11,000 nucleotides of DNA from Cristatella mucedo (Eukaryota > Bryozoa > Phylactolaemata > Cristatellidae), in the NCBI GenBank assembly GCA_009760855.2, contig WPIO01000006.1, positions 11,621,501 through 11,632,500 on the forward strand, written 5' to 3'. Shown here piece by piece: positions 1 through 10,354 of this stretch (positions are counted from its first letter, which is position 1; each line of letters begins with the position of its first letter). Made by a program: the position numbers and the translations under genes. Under the pieces are notes generated by a model that searched no databases, was not told the DNA's origin, and worked only from the letters and a program-made list of their open reading frames with translations.

Positions 1-1413
1 CTTCAGTAGCACTAACTGCCCAATCGGCGATACTAGGGGCAATGGCCCAGGCAGCTTGCCACACTCCCTGTCGCTAGCTACAGCCACGGCTCTCACCATC
101 GTCCGTTCTGCCGGTATAGCGTCGTTGGCTCGGCTCTTGCGGCCTGGCACTCGGGGCCACATGGGCAGGTGTGCACCCGACCCAGAAGAGACCTTAATCC
201 GATGCTGCCGAGGCTATGAGCAAGCAGCTTAACGGCTCCGGATTGAAGTTCATAGCAACGAAAAAAACGATGGATCGAACTATGTGCAAACACATAGGCA
301 GGGTTGTGAAGAGGTATGCCGGCAGAAATGGACTCGGAAATCGAACGATTTCAAGGCACTATAATAGGACGTCGAAAAAAATCGCGGGGTTTCTCAGAAT
401 TAAACCATGCAGAAGGCTGATATGCAAATGAGTTTTTTCCGATGGCGCAAGAGTGCTCGGCGGCCGGAGGCATGGGATTCTGGCGCGCGACCGTCTGCCC
501 TTGTTTGCTTTCCCTTTCTGGTCAATCGATTTGTCAACTGCACTAGGCGATGTGGCAAGGCAAGCTGCTCCGAGAGCCAAGTGGAGTCTTTGGAAAGGAC
601 CGCCTATACTAGCAGGCAATCACTGTGGCACCAACTTGCCGAGTGGCACAGTAAGCAGCAGTCCGAAGCTGAATGTCTACTTTTGGCCAAAAGCCAGGCT
701 TGCTGGACTCGCGATGATTGATGCTCGGCTTATTAGACAGACGGAAGCCAATTTAAATTCTTCGGCAGAAACAGCCGCTGGGTTTGAGTGAGGCAAAGAG
801 AACTTGGAAAGTATGGACATGCCTGCAAGCGATACACTACAAAGTGCTGCTATGGCACGTGAGCACGTTTGTCTGGAGCCTTTTTGGGTGCAGGCTTTTT
901 GGAGAGCTAGCGCTGCATCGAATTCCTGGCATCCTGCCGCCGGCTTGTATCTTCGGGTACCAATAGTTGGCATTCGGTCGGTGCGTCCGACGACTTCTGG
1001 GTGACAGCTTTCTTTGTTAATGGGACATTGAGCTGGCCATACCACAGTCACATTGCCAGTATGTATAACAATTTATGGCCCCGAGTGCTATGTCAGGCCG
1101 AAGGAAACAAGTGCAATCAAATCTCCTCTTTGACAGCCTGCTGGTCCACGACAGCCCCATCTAGGCCAGTCATTTATTTTTATCTGTCCACGACTCGGCT
1201 CAGTGAGTAGCTGCCGGTGCTGCCTTTGCATTGCAATACCTGTTGGTCTCACCCAGTGGCAGCAGCTGTCGGTACTCAAGCTTCTTGGCAGCTCACACAG
1301 TGCCCTTCCAATCGCACTCTGCCCCACTGGCGATGTCCCCCCCCCCATTTTGCTCAGCTGCTACCAGTAGTCCTGCTGCCAGCCAATGGTAATGCGATGG
1401 CAACCGACGGCAC
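1..1413. other. Intergenic sequence, no gene recognised
   Basis: This stretch has mixed composition, near 50% GC. Short ORFs of 60-124 codons overlap on both strands, as expected by chance at this base composition. None shows a protein motif or a convincing splice-site-bounded exon. A run of ten C lies at 1337-1346. Old, unrecognisable transposon sequence cannot be excluded. Confidence 0.6.
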
Positions 1414-1585
1414 TGGCACACTACGTAAGGTGGTTGTCATTCATGACCTCGGTCCCAAGGTCGTGGGTTCGAATCCTGCGGTGGGCGATCCTTTATTGCC
1501 GCTGCAAACGGTGGCGATAGCCTTAAAGGCTCTTCTGTTGCTATACGTAAGAGGCTGTTGAATCATATAGTATTTATTTATTTTA
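1414..1585 (+). mobile_element. tRNA-derived SINE, copy 1
   Basis: An RNA polymerase III type 2 promoter is visible. The A-box-like TACGTAAGGTGG lies at 1422-1433 and the B-box GGTTCGAATCC at 1466-1476, 44 bp apart, which is normal tRNA spacing. Between them GACCT/AGGTC (1445-1449 and 1458-1462) can pair as an anticodon-type stem. A 5-bp T-arm stem (1463-1467 with 1475-1479, including G-U type pairs) closes the TTCGAAT loop. The acceptor stem is poor, so this is not a functional tRNA gene. A non-tRNA body follows (about 1487-1570), with TTGCCG, CTGCAA and AAGGCTCT blocks shared with the copy near 3228-3356. The element ends in a TATTTATTTATTTT tail at 1571-1584. The exact 5' end and target-site duplication were not resolved. 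Confidence 0.72.
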
Positions 1586-1668
1586 CTAGCAGTAGACGAC
1601 TGGCCGGTTGCAGCCTAACGGTGGCAGCATTCCAGTTTCAGAGCGAACATGCCTCGTCGAGAGTAAAG

Positions 1669-1886
<218 letters not shown>

Positions 1887-3227
1887 AGGCAGCAGCTGGA
1901 GTCTCTTCTGGAGCAGTCTGCAGGATGCACACCAGGCAGCAGCAGGCTTTCTGCAGCAGCAGCAGCAGCTGCTGCTGAGGCCAATCAATAGGAGCCTGCA
2001 TGCGAGGGATAAGTGTGCCGAAGCGGCATTGACTGCTGCTTTAGGGCAAAGCGCCAGCCCGAGTCATCGTGGCCACTTTTACGACGCTATCGACTGCTTG
2101 GCCGACCGTTTTGCACCCTAGCGCTGCATAGTGCATTAGGTGGTGCCCCTGGTGCTGTACAGCATCTGTGATGCCCGTACAGCAAGCATTCTTTAGGCTC
2201 GCAGCACCAGCCTGCCACAGTGGCAAGGGTCAGGCGGATAGAGTGCATGAGACATTGGCTACAGGTCGGCCGAAGATTTAAATTCGTTTCCCTGAATATC
2301 GACCGGTGGCCGTTGTGTTTTCACGCGAAATGCTGCAGCCCACCCACTCGTCCCCTCGCCCCCCCCCAGGGGGCGGCCGGTACATTTTCTGATCTCGGTC
2401 TTGTGATCGTGCCTCGAGCCATGTGCCAAAAAGGGAGTGGCACGACGGCTGGTTTACCTCTCTGCCATGCACATGCAAATAGGTATGGTGGTCACCCAAT
2501 AATCTCTCTCGGTGCATTGCGATAGCCTTTATATTCGAGGACCGAGGCGTCTGTCTCTGCATTCGAGAGTCTATTCGTCGAATCGGTTTTACACCTGCTC
2601 ACTGGTCATTGAGAAAGCTGCCAGCCCTTACTTGCACTGCACCTCGAATCTCCCCCTACTGTTCAGAGCCCTCTTAAGTGCATTCGTGTTTCTGCTAGTA
2701 TCGGTTGCCCAACTCGCTCAGCATCGTAACTGGTGTTCATGACTCAACTCATGCAAACTCCCTTTTCTTGATTAGTATGGCTTTAATGGCAGGTCATATT
2801 TTCGTGGAATGCCAGCAGCAATGCTGCAATCACTTAAATGCAGTACAGGAATAGCCCCCCATTCAGGCGCCTCCCAATTCAGACAGGAGAAATGCATACC
2901 TTACCTGTGTGAATGCATAAAAGGCAATACTAGCTGACTTACCTACCAACTGGCTTGGCCAGCAGAGGCTATTCTGGTACCGCACACACATGCCCTCCCT
3001 CACGTGTGCTCGAGCTGCAAATAGCAGGCTGGATTCATGACTGGAGGGCAGCCGAAAGTATTTCTTCGACCAATCCTGAAGACGTTCCTGCAATCATAGC
3101 TATACCGATAGCACCAGCCGCTGATGACAGCACCTAACTGCACTAGACGCATACAGGCTCCTTCTGGTTTCGATCGCAAAATTATGCTAGCAGGCCAACC
3201 ACACTGAGCCATGCAGAAAGATGCCAG
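1887..3227. other. Intergenic sequence, CAG-rich in its first part
   Basis: No gene is recognised. The first 100 bases are rich in CAG/CTG words and include an 18-bp triplet palindrome at 1960-1977. A C-run followed by a G-run lies at about 2359-2374. ORFs in both strands reach about 100 codons without motifs, so they are read as chance ORFs. Confidence 0.55.
1960..1977. repeat. CAG/CTG triplet palindrome
   Basis: CAGCAGCAG is followed at once by CTGCTGCTG, giving a perfect spacer-free 18-bp palindrome inside a short CAG run (from 1953). It can extrude as a cruciform or act as a nucleus for triplet slippage. Confidence 0.9.
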
Positions 3228-3356
3228 TGAAGCAGCTGACGTCATGATCACGGGTTCGAGTCCTTCAGCAGGCAATTCTTTTTTGCCGACTGCAAGCTGG
3301 ATGATGGCTGCTAAGGCTCTGCTACTGCTACTATATAAAGAATGCTGTTTGATCAG
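3228..3356 (+). mobile_element. tRNA-derived SINE, copy 2 (diverged)
   Basis: A B-box GGTTCGAGTCC lies at 3253-3263 in a plausible T-arm context. The downstream body aligns in order with the copy at 1414-1585: TTGCCG (3283-3288), CTGCAAG (3290-3296), AAGGCTCT (3313-3320), then TGCTA and GCTGTTTGATCA. The tRNA-like 5' half is shortened or decayed, with no good A-box at the expected distance. There is no clear A/T-rich tail, so the copy is old or 3' truncated. The family assignment rests on the shared block order. Confidence 0.6.
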
Positions 3357-3831
3357 CCAACCTTAACTTGTATACGATAGTAATTAATGTGCTGCATGAA
3401 CACTGAAGCGGGGAGGGCCGGCGGCGGCGCGTCCCATGTGCTGCGTACTCTGTATTGTTCCTCTGTGTAGGCATGCTGTTGCTGAATGGCAATCTGTGGC
3501 ATACGTGGCAAGGTAGCCTGAATAGAAGCAGTTAAGCCCCTACTGTAAGCCTTCATAAATAAGCTCATGGCAGTAGTGATGCACAAGGAGCCCGTGCATT
3601 TCTCAAACTGTGGGCATAACTTATTCAGAATTCTGATTGAACATATAAGTAGCACAGGAAAATACCGTGCGCAGCTTAGAATTAGTCAAATTATTATTTT
3701 CACGCTTTAGTCACTCATTATTTTCTTATTCACCAAATGAATGAAGCTGGAGCAATGAAATCTTTTTGCATGGGAATCAATGTCAAAATTAAAATTTAAT
3801 GTCTTTTGTATGAATAAGTTTAAGGTGCATG
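3357..3831. other. AT-rich intergenic sequence
   Basis: No gene is seen. The GC-rich patch GGAGGGCCGGCGGCGGCGCG at 3413-3432 stands out. The rest becomes strongly AT-rich from about 3650 on. The segment lies between the SINE copy and the 3' tail of the minus-strand LINE. Confidence 0.5.
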
Positions 3832-3856
3832 TAATAATAACAATAATAATAAAAAT
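3832..3856 (-). repeat. (TTA)n-like LINE 3' tail
   Basis: The plus strand reads TAATAATAACAATAATAATA followed by AAAAT, an imperfect ATA/TTA triplet microsatellite. Its position downstream of the minus-strand RT stop (3968-3970) fits a LINE 3' terminus used in target-primed reverse transcription. Confidence 0.65.
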
Positions 3857-3922
3857 ACATTTGTGTGACACCCTCAGAGAACTTACTCTCTTTCTATGCC
3901 CTTTATATATGCTGTGAAGGAA

Positions 3923-4040
3923 GCATGATCAAATGATTAGTAGTAGCATACACAATGTCAACAAGCGTCATATGGTTAGAGGTGGCATGCGCAGTGTCAA
4001 TACGTAAAATACGGTTAATGGGAGCATGCACAGTGTCTGC
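3923..4040. repeat. 39-bp tandem repeat
   Basis: Units start with GCAT at 3946, 3985 and 4024, exactly 39 bp apart, and share the pattern GCATRCRCARTGTCWA followed by a TAYGGTTA block. A shortened copy precedes them at 3923, and the third copy breaks down after about 15-20 bp. Thirteen codons per unit means the minus-strand reading shows a repeat of the type TLCMLPLTVFYVL / TLRMPPLTI. It lies at the very end of the LINE reading frame and in its 3' UTR. Confidence 0.8.
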
Positions 4041-4720
4041 ACACATGAGCACACAAAGGACAAAACATACGGACACACCAACTGCTGTGACAAACAGATG
4101 CGTTTAAAGTTCTTTTTACATGTCAAGTCAGGGGATGTCATGACCCCAGTCGGAAGTGAGTTCCATGCTTTGGGAGCATACAAACTAAAGGCACGGTCTC
4201 CAAAGGATTTGAGATTTGTACAAGGTATAGGTAAAAAATTAGAATCCCAAGAGCTGGTGGTAGGATGCTTAACCTGGTGGTGGAGTAGATTTGATAGATT
4301 GTCTGGAGCAAAAGAATGAATAAAACTAAAAGTGACTTACAGAACCTTGAAGTCGACGAGTTGCTTGACTGGGAGCCAGTGCAGGTCGGCGAGAAGTACT
4401 GTGATATGGCAGCTGCAATGCTCATGACAGACAAGCCTAGCTGCAGACTTGTGCGCCAGCAGCAAGCGATTGATTGCACAGGCCGGTAGACCAGCAAGCA
4501 GTGAGTTACAGAAGTCAAGACGGGATGTCACAAATGCATGGACCAACTTAGATGTGGTATTCCTATCGAAACATGCCCAAATTTTAGCAATAGATGTACC
4601 TGAAAGTATGCAGACTTGATTGTGTAACTGATGCGGTCGTCTTACAAAAGGGTACTTTGGAACACGACACCTAGATTGTACGAAGATTCAACAAGAGATC
4701 AGTGTTTATTTATTTTACAT
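3968..4720 (-). pseudogene. LINE reverse transcriptase C-terminal fragment (broken)
   Basis: The main frame runs from about 4606 down to a TGA at 3968-3970 with only one internal stop, a TAA at 4337-4339 just after the DFKVL motif. Upstream, near 4595-4605, the reading switches frame (SAYFQV continues as SIAKIWACFDRN). A further in-frame TAA lies at 4642-4644 and a TGA near 4720, so at least three stops and one frameshift disable it. The conserved LVHAFVTSRLDFCN, LHWLPV, GDRAF and APKAWNSLP blocks belong to the thumb and C-terminal part of L2/CR1-type RT. The catalytic FADD box would lie further upstream and is missing. The product would be non-functional. Confidence 0.85.
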
Positions 4721-4735
4721 GCTAAAGTGAATGAT

Positions 4736-6419
4736 TGCCCACAATGAATGCCAACTAGAGCTGCCTTCCACTAGAAATGTGTTGATATTATGAGTTGCTT
4801 TTCAAACCTGAACTTAACCCGAACTACTGATCGTAAGAAGTTGGAAATTCGTCAGAAGACCACATATTCCAAAAAACAGATGCAGGCTGCAAGCACTCTT
4901 TACAGGGAGTTGACACATAGCAGAGTTGAATTTCTTTAAGCAATATTTGTAAAGAAGGTATGTGCATATCTAAGGCAAATGCAGATATCCTGATCGTATC
5001 TTTGACCGAGGGTGGTAGGGAAACAGATTGTCCCAAATTTGCTCTGCTTTCAATTTTCACTGCTAAGGCTGAAGAGAGGTTTTTTCTCTTTAATTTTCTC
5101 TGTTGAATCAAGCTTAGTTGTTTTACTCAAGATGAATTTTCTCTCTCCTTTCTTCTGAGAGACTAGTTAGTATGCATATCGAATGTGTGAATTCACAGAC
5201 TGAATGCAGAAGCTCATTAGGAAGATGGCAGTGGCAGCATGATATTGCCGGATGTTGTTAGTACGGATCGGCTACGGAAACGAGCTGTGGCTTAAGAATC
5301 TTTGCTTCGGGATTCAGATTGACGATCTTGTCTGCAAATAAACTTCAATAATGTAAAATGCATTCACCATTACACTATAGGTATTCAAGACAAGCACGCT
5401 GAAAGTCCGTGCAGCGCGTGCACGTGGAAATATAACGCGCCGAATCTGACTTCCGCTGCACCATTGCATCACAAGTATCTCTTTGGCCACTGACGTGACC
5501 TAACATCGTTTGGATAATTGCAGTACTTTTGGAAATCTTAAGTGGAAAAACGGAGGAGCGGATTCAAAATTTTGACTATACTAACATTCCCAACGTCGAG
5601 CATGGACATAATTGATAGTCATGACCATGATATACACCCATGTCATGCAAATCAGTTGAACTAGCAACTTCCACAGCATATCTTTTTGAATAGGATTTAC
5701 TTTCTGGCAGAGCAAGTATTGCAGGCAAGCACGTGGGCTCCACTAGATCGGTCCGAGAGGGTACTACAGCCTCTCTCTTATCAACCGCGATGGAGAGCCA
5801 CTTAGAAAACTCCATTGTTGGATTACGTTTTCTGATACCCACAACCCCTTCGTTGCTGATCGCCCGGCTCCTGAGAGGCAAAACTTCAGAGCCGAAATTG
5901 GCAGCCTTTGGGGTGCTTGAAAGCAGCAGCAACACATGCACAGACTAATCTTTTGGGAAGAATGTTATCTGGAGAAAAGTTGGCGACTGGAATGCAACCT
6001 CTCGTCGTGTTTACGTGCAGCAGCCGGTGATTTAACAATGCAGATAGATTGGTGGTGTGGGCAGCAACTCCGAAATGCTGCCCAACGCAGTAGTCACGCA
6101 AAAAAAAGAGGAGGGAGCACCAGTTTCGGGGGAAGAGGGGTGGGATCGATATGGCGTCCGGCTGTGAATAGGTTTCATGCATGACGAACAGCTGCTGTCG
6201 CGCTGCCGAGGTGGCCGCACCCTAAACATGTTGACCTTTTGTCCGGACCCCAAGTAACACAAAAAGGATCGGGCGGTTTCTTTTGCTGAGGAGGCCAGGC
6301 ATGGCCTTAATGAAAAAATGCCCAATCGCGCTATCCTGCCCTCGTGTAGGCAAGCTGTGGAAGCTGTGAGAGCAACGATGAGCAGCTGACCCCTCCTAAC
6401 CCACCTATAGATAGTCTAA
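4736..6419. other. Intergenic sequence, no gene recognised
   Basis: AT-rich up to about 5600, then more balanced. Two minus-strand ORFs were considered: 4824-5111 (95 codons) and 5576-5941 (121 codons). The second has a fair splice-acceptor-like TTTTGCCTCTCAG inside it (near 5873-5885). Neither shows a family motif or a consistent exon partner, so they are not called as genes. Confidence 0.5.
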
Positions 6420-6454
6420 GGGAGGGAGAGGGAGAGGGAGGGAGGGAGGGAGGG
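6420..6454 (+). repeat. GGGA repeat, G-quadruplex motif
   Basis: Eight GGG runs, starting at 6420, 6424, 6430, 6436, 6440, 6444, 6448 and 6452, are separated by loops of one (A) or three (AGA) bases. This exceeds the usual G-quadruplex rule of four G3 runs with short loops. No adjacent gene or promoter was recognised. Confidence 0.93.
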
Positions 6455-6676
6455 AGTCAGGATTTATCGAACTGCCCACATGGTAGAACATATTTCACTA
6501 TTAGGCCGTCTTGGAAGCATTGAAGAGCTGATCCACTATGAGTCTTGATCAGTTCACGGACAAGGAGGCCAATCCCAGGCTTGGTAGCATTTGCTGGTTT
6601 GTTGCTGGACAGGCAATTGCCGTCGAACAAGACAGCAGCACCAACAAAACATGCAACATCATCTTGGTGCTAATCG

Positions 6677-6680
<4 letters not shown>

Positions 6681-6766
<86 letters not shown>
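6681..6766. repeat. (GA)n microsatellite, 86 bp
   Basis: A pure, uninterrupted array of 43 GA units. It begins after TCGATAA and ends at TCCTGGGAGG. An ORF running through it from 6538 (140 codons) starts MSLDQFTDKEANPRLG and continues as Arg-Glu repeats. Only the first 45 codons are not repeat, so no gene is called. Confidence 0.98.
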
Positions 6767-6769
<3 letters not shown>

Positions 6770-7926
6770 TGGGAGGAGGCGACACACTGCCAAAGAAGTT
6801 GCCAGCTCTTGTAAGTAGCTGCTGCTGTTTTTCGAGCCCCACTGTGAAGGCGTTAGGCTTGCAGATCTGTCGGATAAATTTTCTTACCACAAAGACTCGC
6901 CAATTAGAAAACGTTCAGGTATCTGTATGCAAATGGGTGCACGATTGCATATATACCTAGAAGTTCTATGCAGGTCCACAGTTTCCAGACCTTGTGCCGA
7001 AATCTGCAAAGGCCAACCCATGCCTGTCTGAATGAGGTCTCAAACTGGACTATCCAAGCGAAGTTGAACAAATAAAAAGTGATAGATAACCTGGGAATAC
7101 CAGCTGGCTGGCATTCAGGATACACTGCTAGCGTCTCTGATGATGGGATCAAATTTTGTCTGCTTGAGCAAGGTCGGTGTCTAGGCAAGCTTACCGTTAG
7201 AGTCTTAGAATTCGGTGGTTTGCCGATCCGAACAATTTCTGTTCGACCCGCAGTTAATCGTCTTTGCGTAGGTTGCATGTGTTTCCGCACGGCTAGGTCA
7301 TCGAAAAGGAGCCAGCTCTCATTTCGTGTCGAAACGAAGCAGGGTGTGCACGGGTTAGCTGGACACTTGGCATAGTCTCTTGAGACTAAGACCACGTGCA
7401 GTCACTGCAAATAGCTGCTGAGCTCACAGGGCTCGGTTTAAAGTCAATCACAGGGCTGTTGCTATCCGATCGCACCATCCATCTCTAGGTTTCGCACCCA
7501 CGAACAAGCTGTCACACAGGCCCTAACAGCGGCCGAGTTGCAGCATGAGCCAACTGAATGAAGCCAAACGACCATGCCTGAAGATTGAGCAAAAAGGTCA
7601 ACTTAGAACGTTATCTGCGTATTTATTCACCGTGTGTGGTAGACGCCGGGCTGCAGTGCGATGCCGGTCAGGTGTACGGCACTGGACTGTGTGGGCCACG
7701 GTCGGACGGGCACTGGAAGGCACTGAAGGCAGGGCATTGGATGGCAGCCAGACGTCGCATCACGTACTCAAGAATCAGCAGCTATTATCATTGCAGGGCG
7801 CTGTGTCTGACATCGCTTTACCCAGATACTATGGCAGCCCGGCATGCATTGCATCGAACCAGGCACGTGGTCAGCAGCATTGTGGGCTCAGCAGCAAATG
7901 CAAACAAGAGACCAGTACAGTACATG
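6767..7926. other. Intergenic sequence, no gene recognised
   Basis: ORFs of up to 163 codons on the minus strand (6904-7395) and 129 on the plus strand (7545-7934) overlap each other and lack motifs. A minus-strand AATAAA (plus TTTATT at 7622-7627) is the first canonical poly(A) signal found downstream of the HEAT-repeat gene stop, about 880 bases away. Confidence 0.5.
7622..7627 (-). promoter_or_regulatory. Candidate poly(A) signal AATAAA
   Basis: The minus strand reads AATAAA here. It is the first such hexamer found by eye downstream of the stop codon at 8505, which would give a 3' UTR of about 0.9 kb. A six-base match alone is weak support. Confidence 0.25.
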
Positions 7927-8504
7927 TTAAATAGATAACTGAGAAGACGGTCGATGCGGCCGACCAAGTTGTCCCGGTCGACCTCCAAATGTCTGCCTTT
8001 GCAATGAGCACAGTCGGCAGCACGGCCAAACAATGTGGCCCTCGGGACAACCGTCAGCTAAGAAGCGCTGCCGAAGACGAGATCGTTCGTCGCGGTACCG
8101 ACATCCGGCTTGATGCCTCGGAAACGCGTCGATTGCAACCGATGTCGATCGCCGGGTACGGGACGATCGCATCGGCAGACGGTGCAACGGCTCGTCGTGG
8201 CATTCCCGCACTCGGTCTGCCCGGCAACGTGTGTCGCCAGGGTCCGTTGTCGTTGCCGTTGTAGTCGACGTCGTCGGCGCAGGTGCGCAGAGGCCCAAGT
8301 GCCGCCCCCACGACGGAGAGACCGACGAACGAATGCATTGCATAGACAGCCGCCGGCAAGTTGTCGGCATGCGTGGCCCTGTGCCGAGAAGTTCGGAGGA
8401 CGGGCTCTCCAACCACTGCGGCTCCGGCAGCGGTGGCGAGGGAATTCGGCCGAGGGTCTGTCTCGCCGAAGCAGTGATGAGAGCCGCAGCACGGCAGCGG
8501 TCGC
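7927..8504. other. CpG-rich block downstream of the HEAT gene stop
   Basis: CpG dinucleotides are dense: about ten in each of the 60-base lines 8041-8100 and 8101-8160. The AT-rich middle of the window has almost none. All three minus-strand frames stay open for 140-200 codons and a plus frame for 165 codons, but none has a recognisable motif. The block may be the 3' UTR of the minus-strand gene, an unrecognised exon or alternative C-terminus, or a CpG island. Confidence 0.55.
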
Positions 8505-8769
8505 TCAGCAGCACTGGCGCCACTGGCGCCGGCTCCTGCTACTGCTGCAGCCGCCACCGCCCAAGTCACCACCACCGCACTCGTACTGGGCCTTGTACTT
8601 AGCGTAGCCGTTCATTGGCAGGCTTCGTGCTGCGAGTCTCGAGCTCAGCTCGTCGATCTCTTTGACCAGAGTGTCGGTGGCTCGGATGGCCTGCTGCACG
8701 GCGGCTCCGCCGATGGCGCACAGCGCGTTCTCGGCCTCGCACCTCACGTCGGCGACGTGATCGTTGCGC
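8505..8769 (-). CDS. HEAT-repeat gene, last visible coding exon
   Basis: The acceptor is ACTTGTGTAG|G; the split codon gives Trp. The peptide reads WRNDHVADVRCEAENALCAI, completing a third HEAT pair, then GGAAVQQAIRATDTLVKEID and ELSSRLAARSLPMNGYAKYK. The final 29 residues are Gly, Ser and Arg-rich (GGGDLGGGGCSSS) and end at TGA. That tail looks less conserved than the rest, and a GT just after YEC could serve as a donor to a further exon. Confidence 0.82.
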
Positions 8770-10145
8770 CTACACAAGTGGAATGGACTCATCAGCACGT
8801 GAACGAGTGAGCGAGCGAGCGAGCGACTGCTGATCGGCGCCCGAGCCAGCCCGGACGTCCGACGGCAGCCAAGAGGAGAAAGGGTGGAGGAGGAGGAAGA
8901 GGAAGAAGGGAAGAATGAGGAAGAGGAGGAGAAGGAGGAAGAAGAGGAGGAGGAGGGAAAAAAGGAGGAGAAAGAGGAGAGGGAAGAGGAGAAGGAAGAA
9001 GAGAAGGACGATGAGGAAAGAGAAGAGGAGAAGGAGGAGGAAGACGAGGAGGGGAGACGGAGAAGTAGGAAGAGAAGGCGGAGGAGGAGCGGCCATCGGC
9101 AGCGTGATGCGTGCCAGAGGAGAGGGAGGAAGGGTCGCGGAGGCCTGCTGCTGCTCACCAGATCTTCAGCAGGTCGGCTGTGGCGATCTCGGCCTTGAGG
9201 TATCCAAGGGCGACGCAAGCGGCCTGCCTGACGAAGCGGTCCTCGTCCCTGAGGCAGTGCCTCAGCCGGTTGATCTTGGTGCTCTCGAAGCCACCGGCCA
9301 CTTTGGCCAGCGACAGGCATGCTGCCGTGCGTATGTCCTGCTCGGGGTCGTTGAGCATGTCGAGTAGGGCTTCGACGACGGCCTGGCTCCGGAATTTGGC
9401 TGAGGGGGAAACGAAGGCAACGACGACGACGATGAGCGGCGGCCGACGGCTCGGCTGACGCGAGTGAGCTCGTGGCAGCGGCGCATCTTCGGCGCCGCCA
9501 CTTTGGCCTCGGGAGGCGGCGGAACGAGTGCGAGACATTCGGACGACATTTGCACTTCCAATAGAAGCCGATCGCAGCCACTGCTGCTTACCAAGGTCGT
9601 TGATGGCGTCTATTCGCACGGTCGAGCTTATGTCGAAGACTTTTCTCATGGCGACGTTCTCACGAAGCAGATCCGTGACGCATGAGAATATGCACAGCTC
9701 GGTGCCCTCATCGTCGGTGATGAAATCTTAAAAAAAAGAAACGATCAAGAGAGATTAAATGCCCATGGTCGAGCATGCACGTACGGCCAGCAGGAGCAGT
9801 CTGGCGAGGAGAGGTAGGTGGCAACAGGGCGACCTTGGGCAACCAATGCGCACTGACTGCTCGTCTGCTCGAAGTCCATTCGATCGGATCTACGCCGCAA
9901 AATGGGAGCCGACAAGAATGGAGCAAGCAGCCAAAGCGACCTTGTGCCAGTGCGTACCTTTGTACTTCTCCTTCTGTATGGTGCCACCCTCAGCACCCAG
10001 CTCGCGCTTGAGAATGTCGAAGAACCACTCTTTCTCACTTGGTTCGCATATGTCTTTTAGAAGCTCTCCGAACTCATCATAGAATGCGTTCTGAAACCTG
10101 TAGCAGGAAGAATTGAGGTTGATGCACCATGCTGCAGCAGTATGC

Positions 10146-10238
<93 letters not shown>

Positions 10239-10354
10239 GTGCAGCGCCAGAGCAAGAGAGAGGGATGAAGCAAGAGAGAGAGAGAGAGAGAGAGAGGGAG
10301 CCGGAGAGAGAGAGAGAGAGAGAGGGGGGAGCCGGAGAGAGAGAGGAGGGGAGC

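Larger units (their letters stand above)
3832..4735 (-). mobile_element. 5'-truncated L2/CR1-group LINE remnant
   Basis: Read on the minus strand, this stretch gives the C-terminal reverse transcriptase region typical of L2/CR1-type non-LTR retrotransposons. An NLGVVF motif (4660-4677) comes first, followed by LVHAFVTSRLDFCNSLL and DLHWLPVKQLVDFK (about 4340-4546), and then FGDRAFSLYAPKAWNSLP (about 4120-4180). A spacer follows, then a 3' tail that reads TTATTATTATTGTTATTATT on the minus strand (3832-3856), the kind of simple-repeat terminus that LINEs of this group carry. The 5' part of the element (endonuclease and most of the RT) is absent, consistent with 5' truncation on insertion. The left and right borders are approximate and no target-site duplication was identified. 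Confidence 0.85.

Noticed and set aside
1414-1486. A genuine tRNA gene
   Set aside because: A- and B-boxes and two arms are present, but the acceptor stem does not pair well and the sequence continues into a SINE body shared with another copy.
4705-4718. TTTATTTATTTTAC word shared with the end of SINE copy 1
   Set aside because: No tRNA-like or SINE body precedes it, and the word is low-complexity, so it is probably coincidence.
4824-5111. 95-codon minus-strand ORF next to the LINE remnant
   Set aside because: Does not resemble the RT or endonuclease part of the LINE and has no other motif.
5576-5941. 121-codon minus-strand ORF with an acceptor-like CTCTCAG inside
   Set aside because: No recognisable domain, no convincing donor or partner exon; kept only as a weak exon candidate.
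6538-6960. 140-codon plus-strand ORF starting MSLDQFTDKEANPRLG
   Set aside because: Only about 45 codons precede the GA array and they match no family I know; after it the frame looks random. It could be an exon but there is no evidence.
8884-9198. Glu-rich plus-strand ORF and Ser/Leu-rich minus-strand ORFs over the purine tract
   Set aside because: They are compositional, and they lie inside a well-supported intron of the minus-strand gene.
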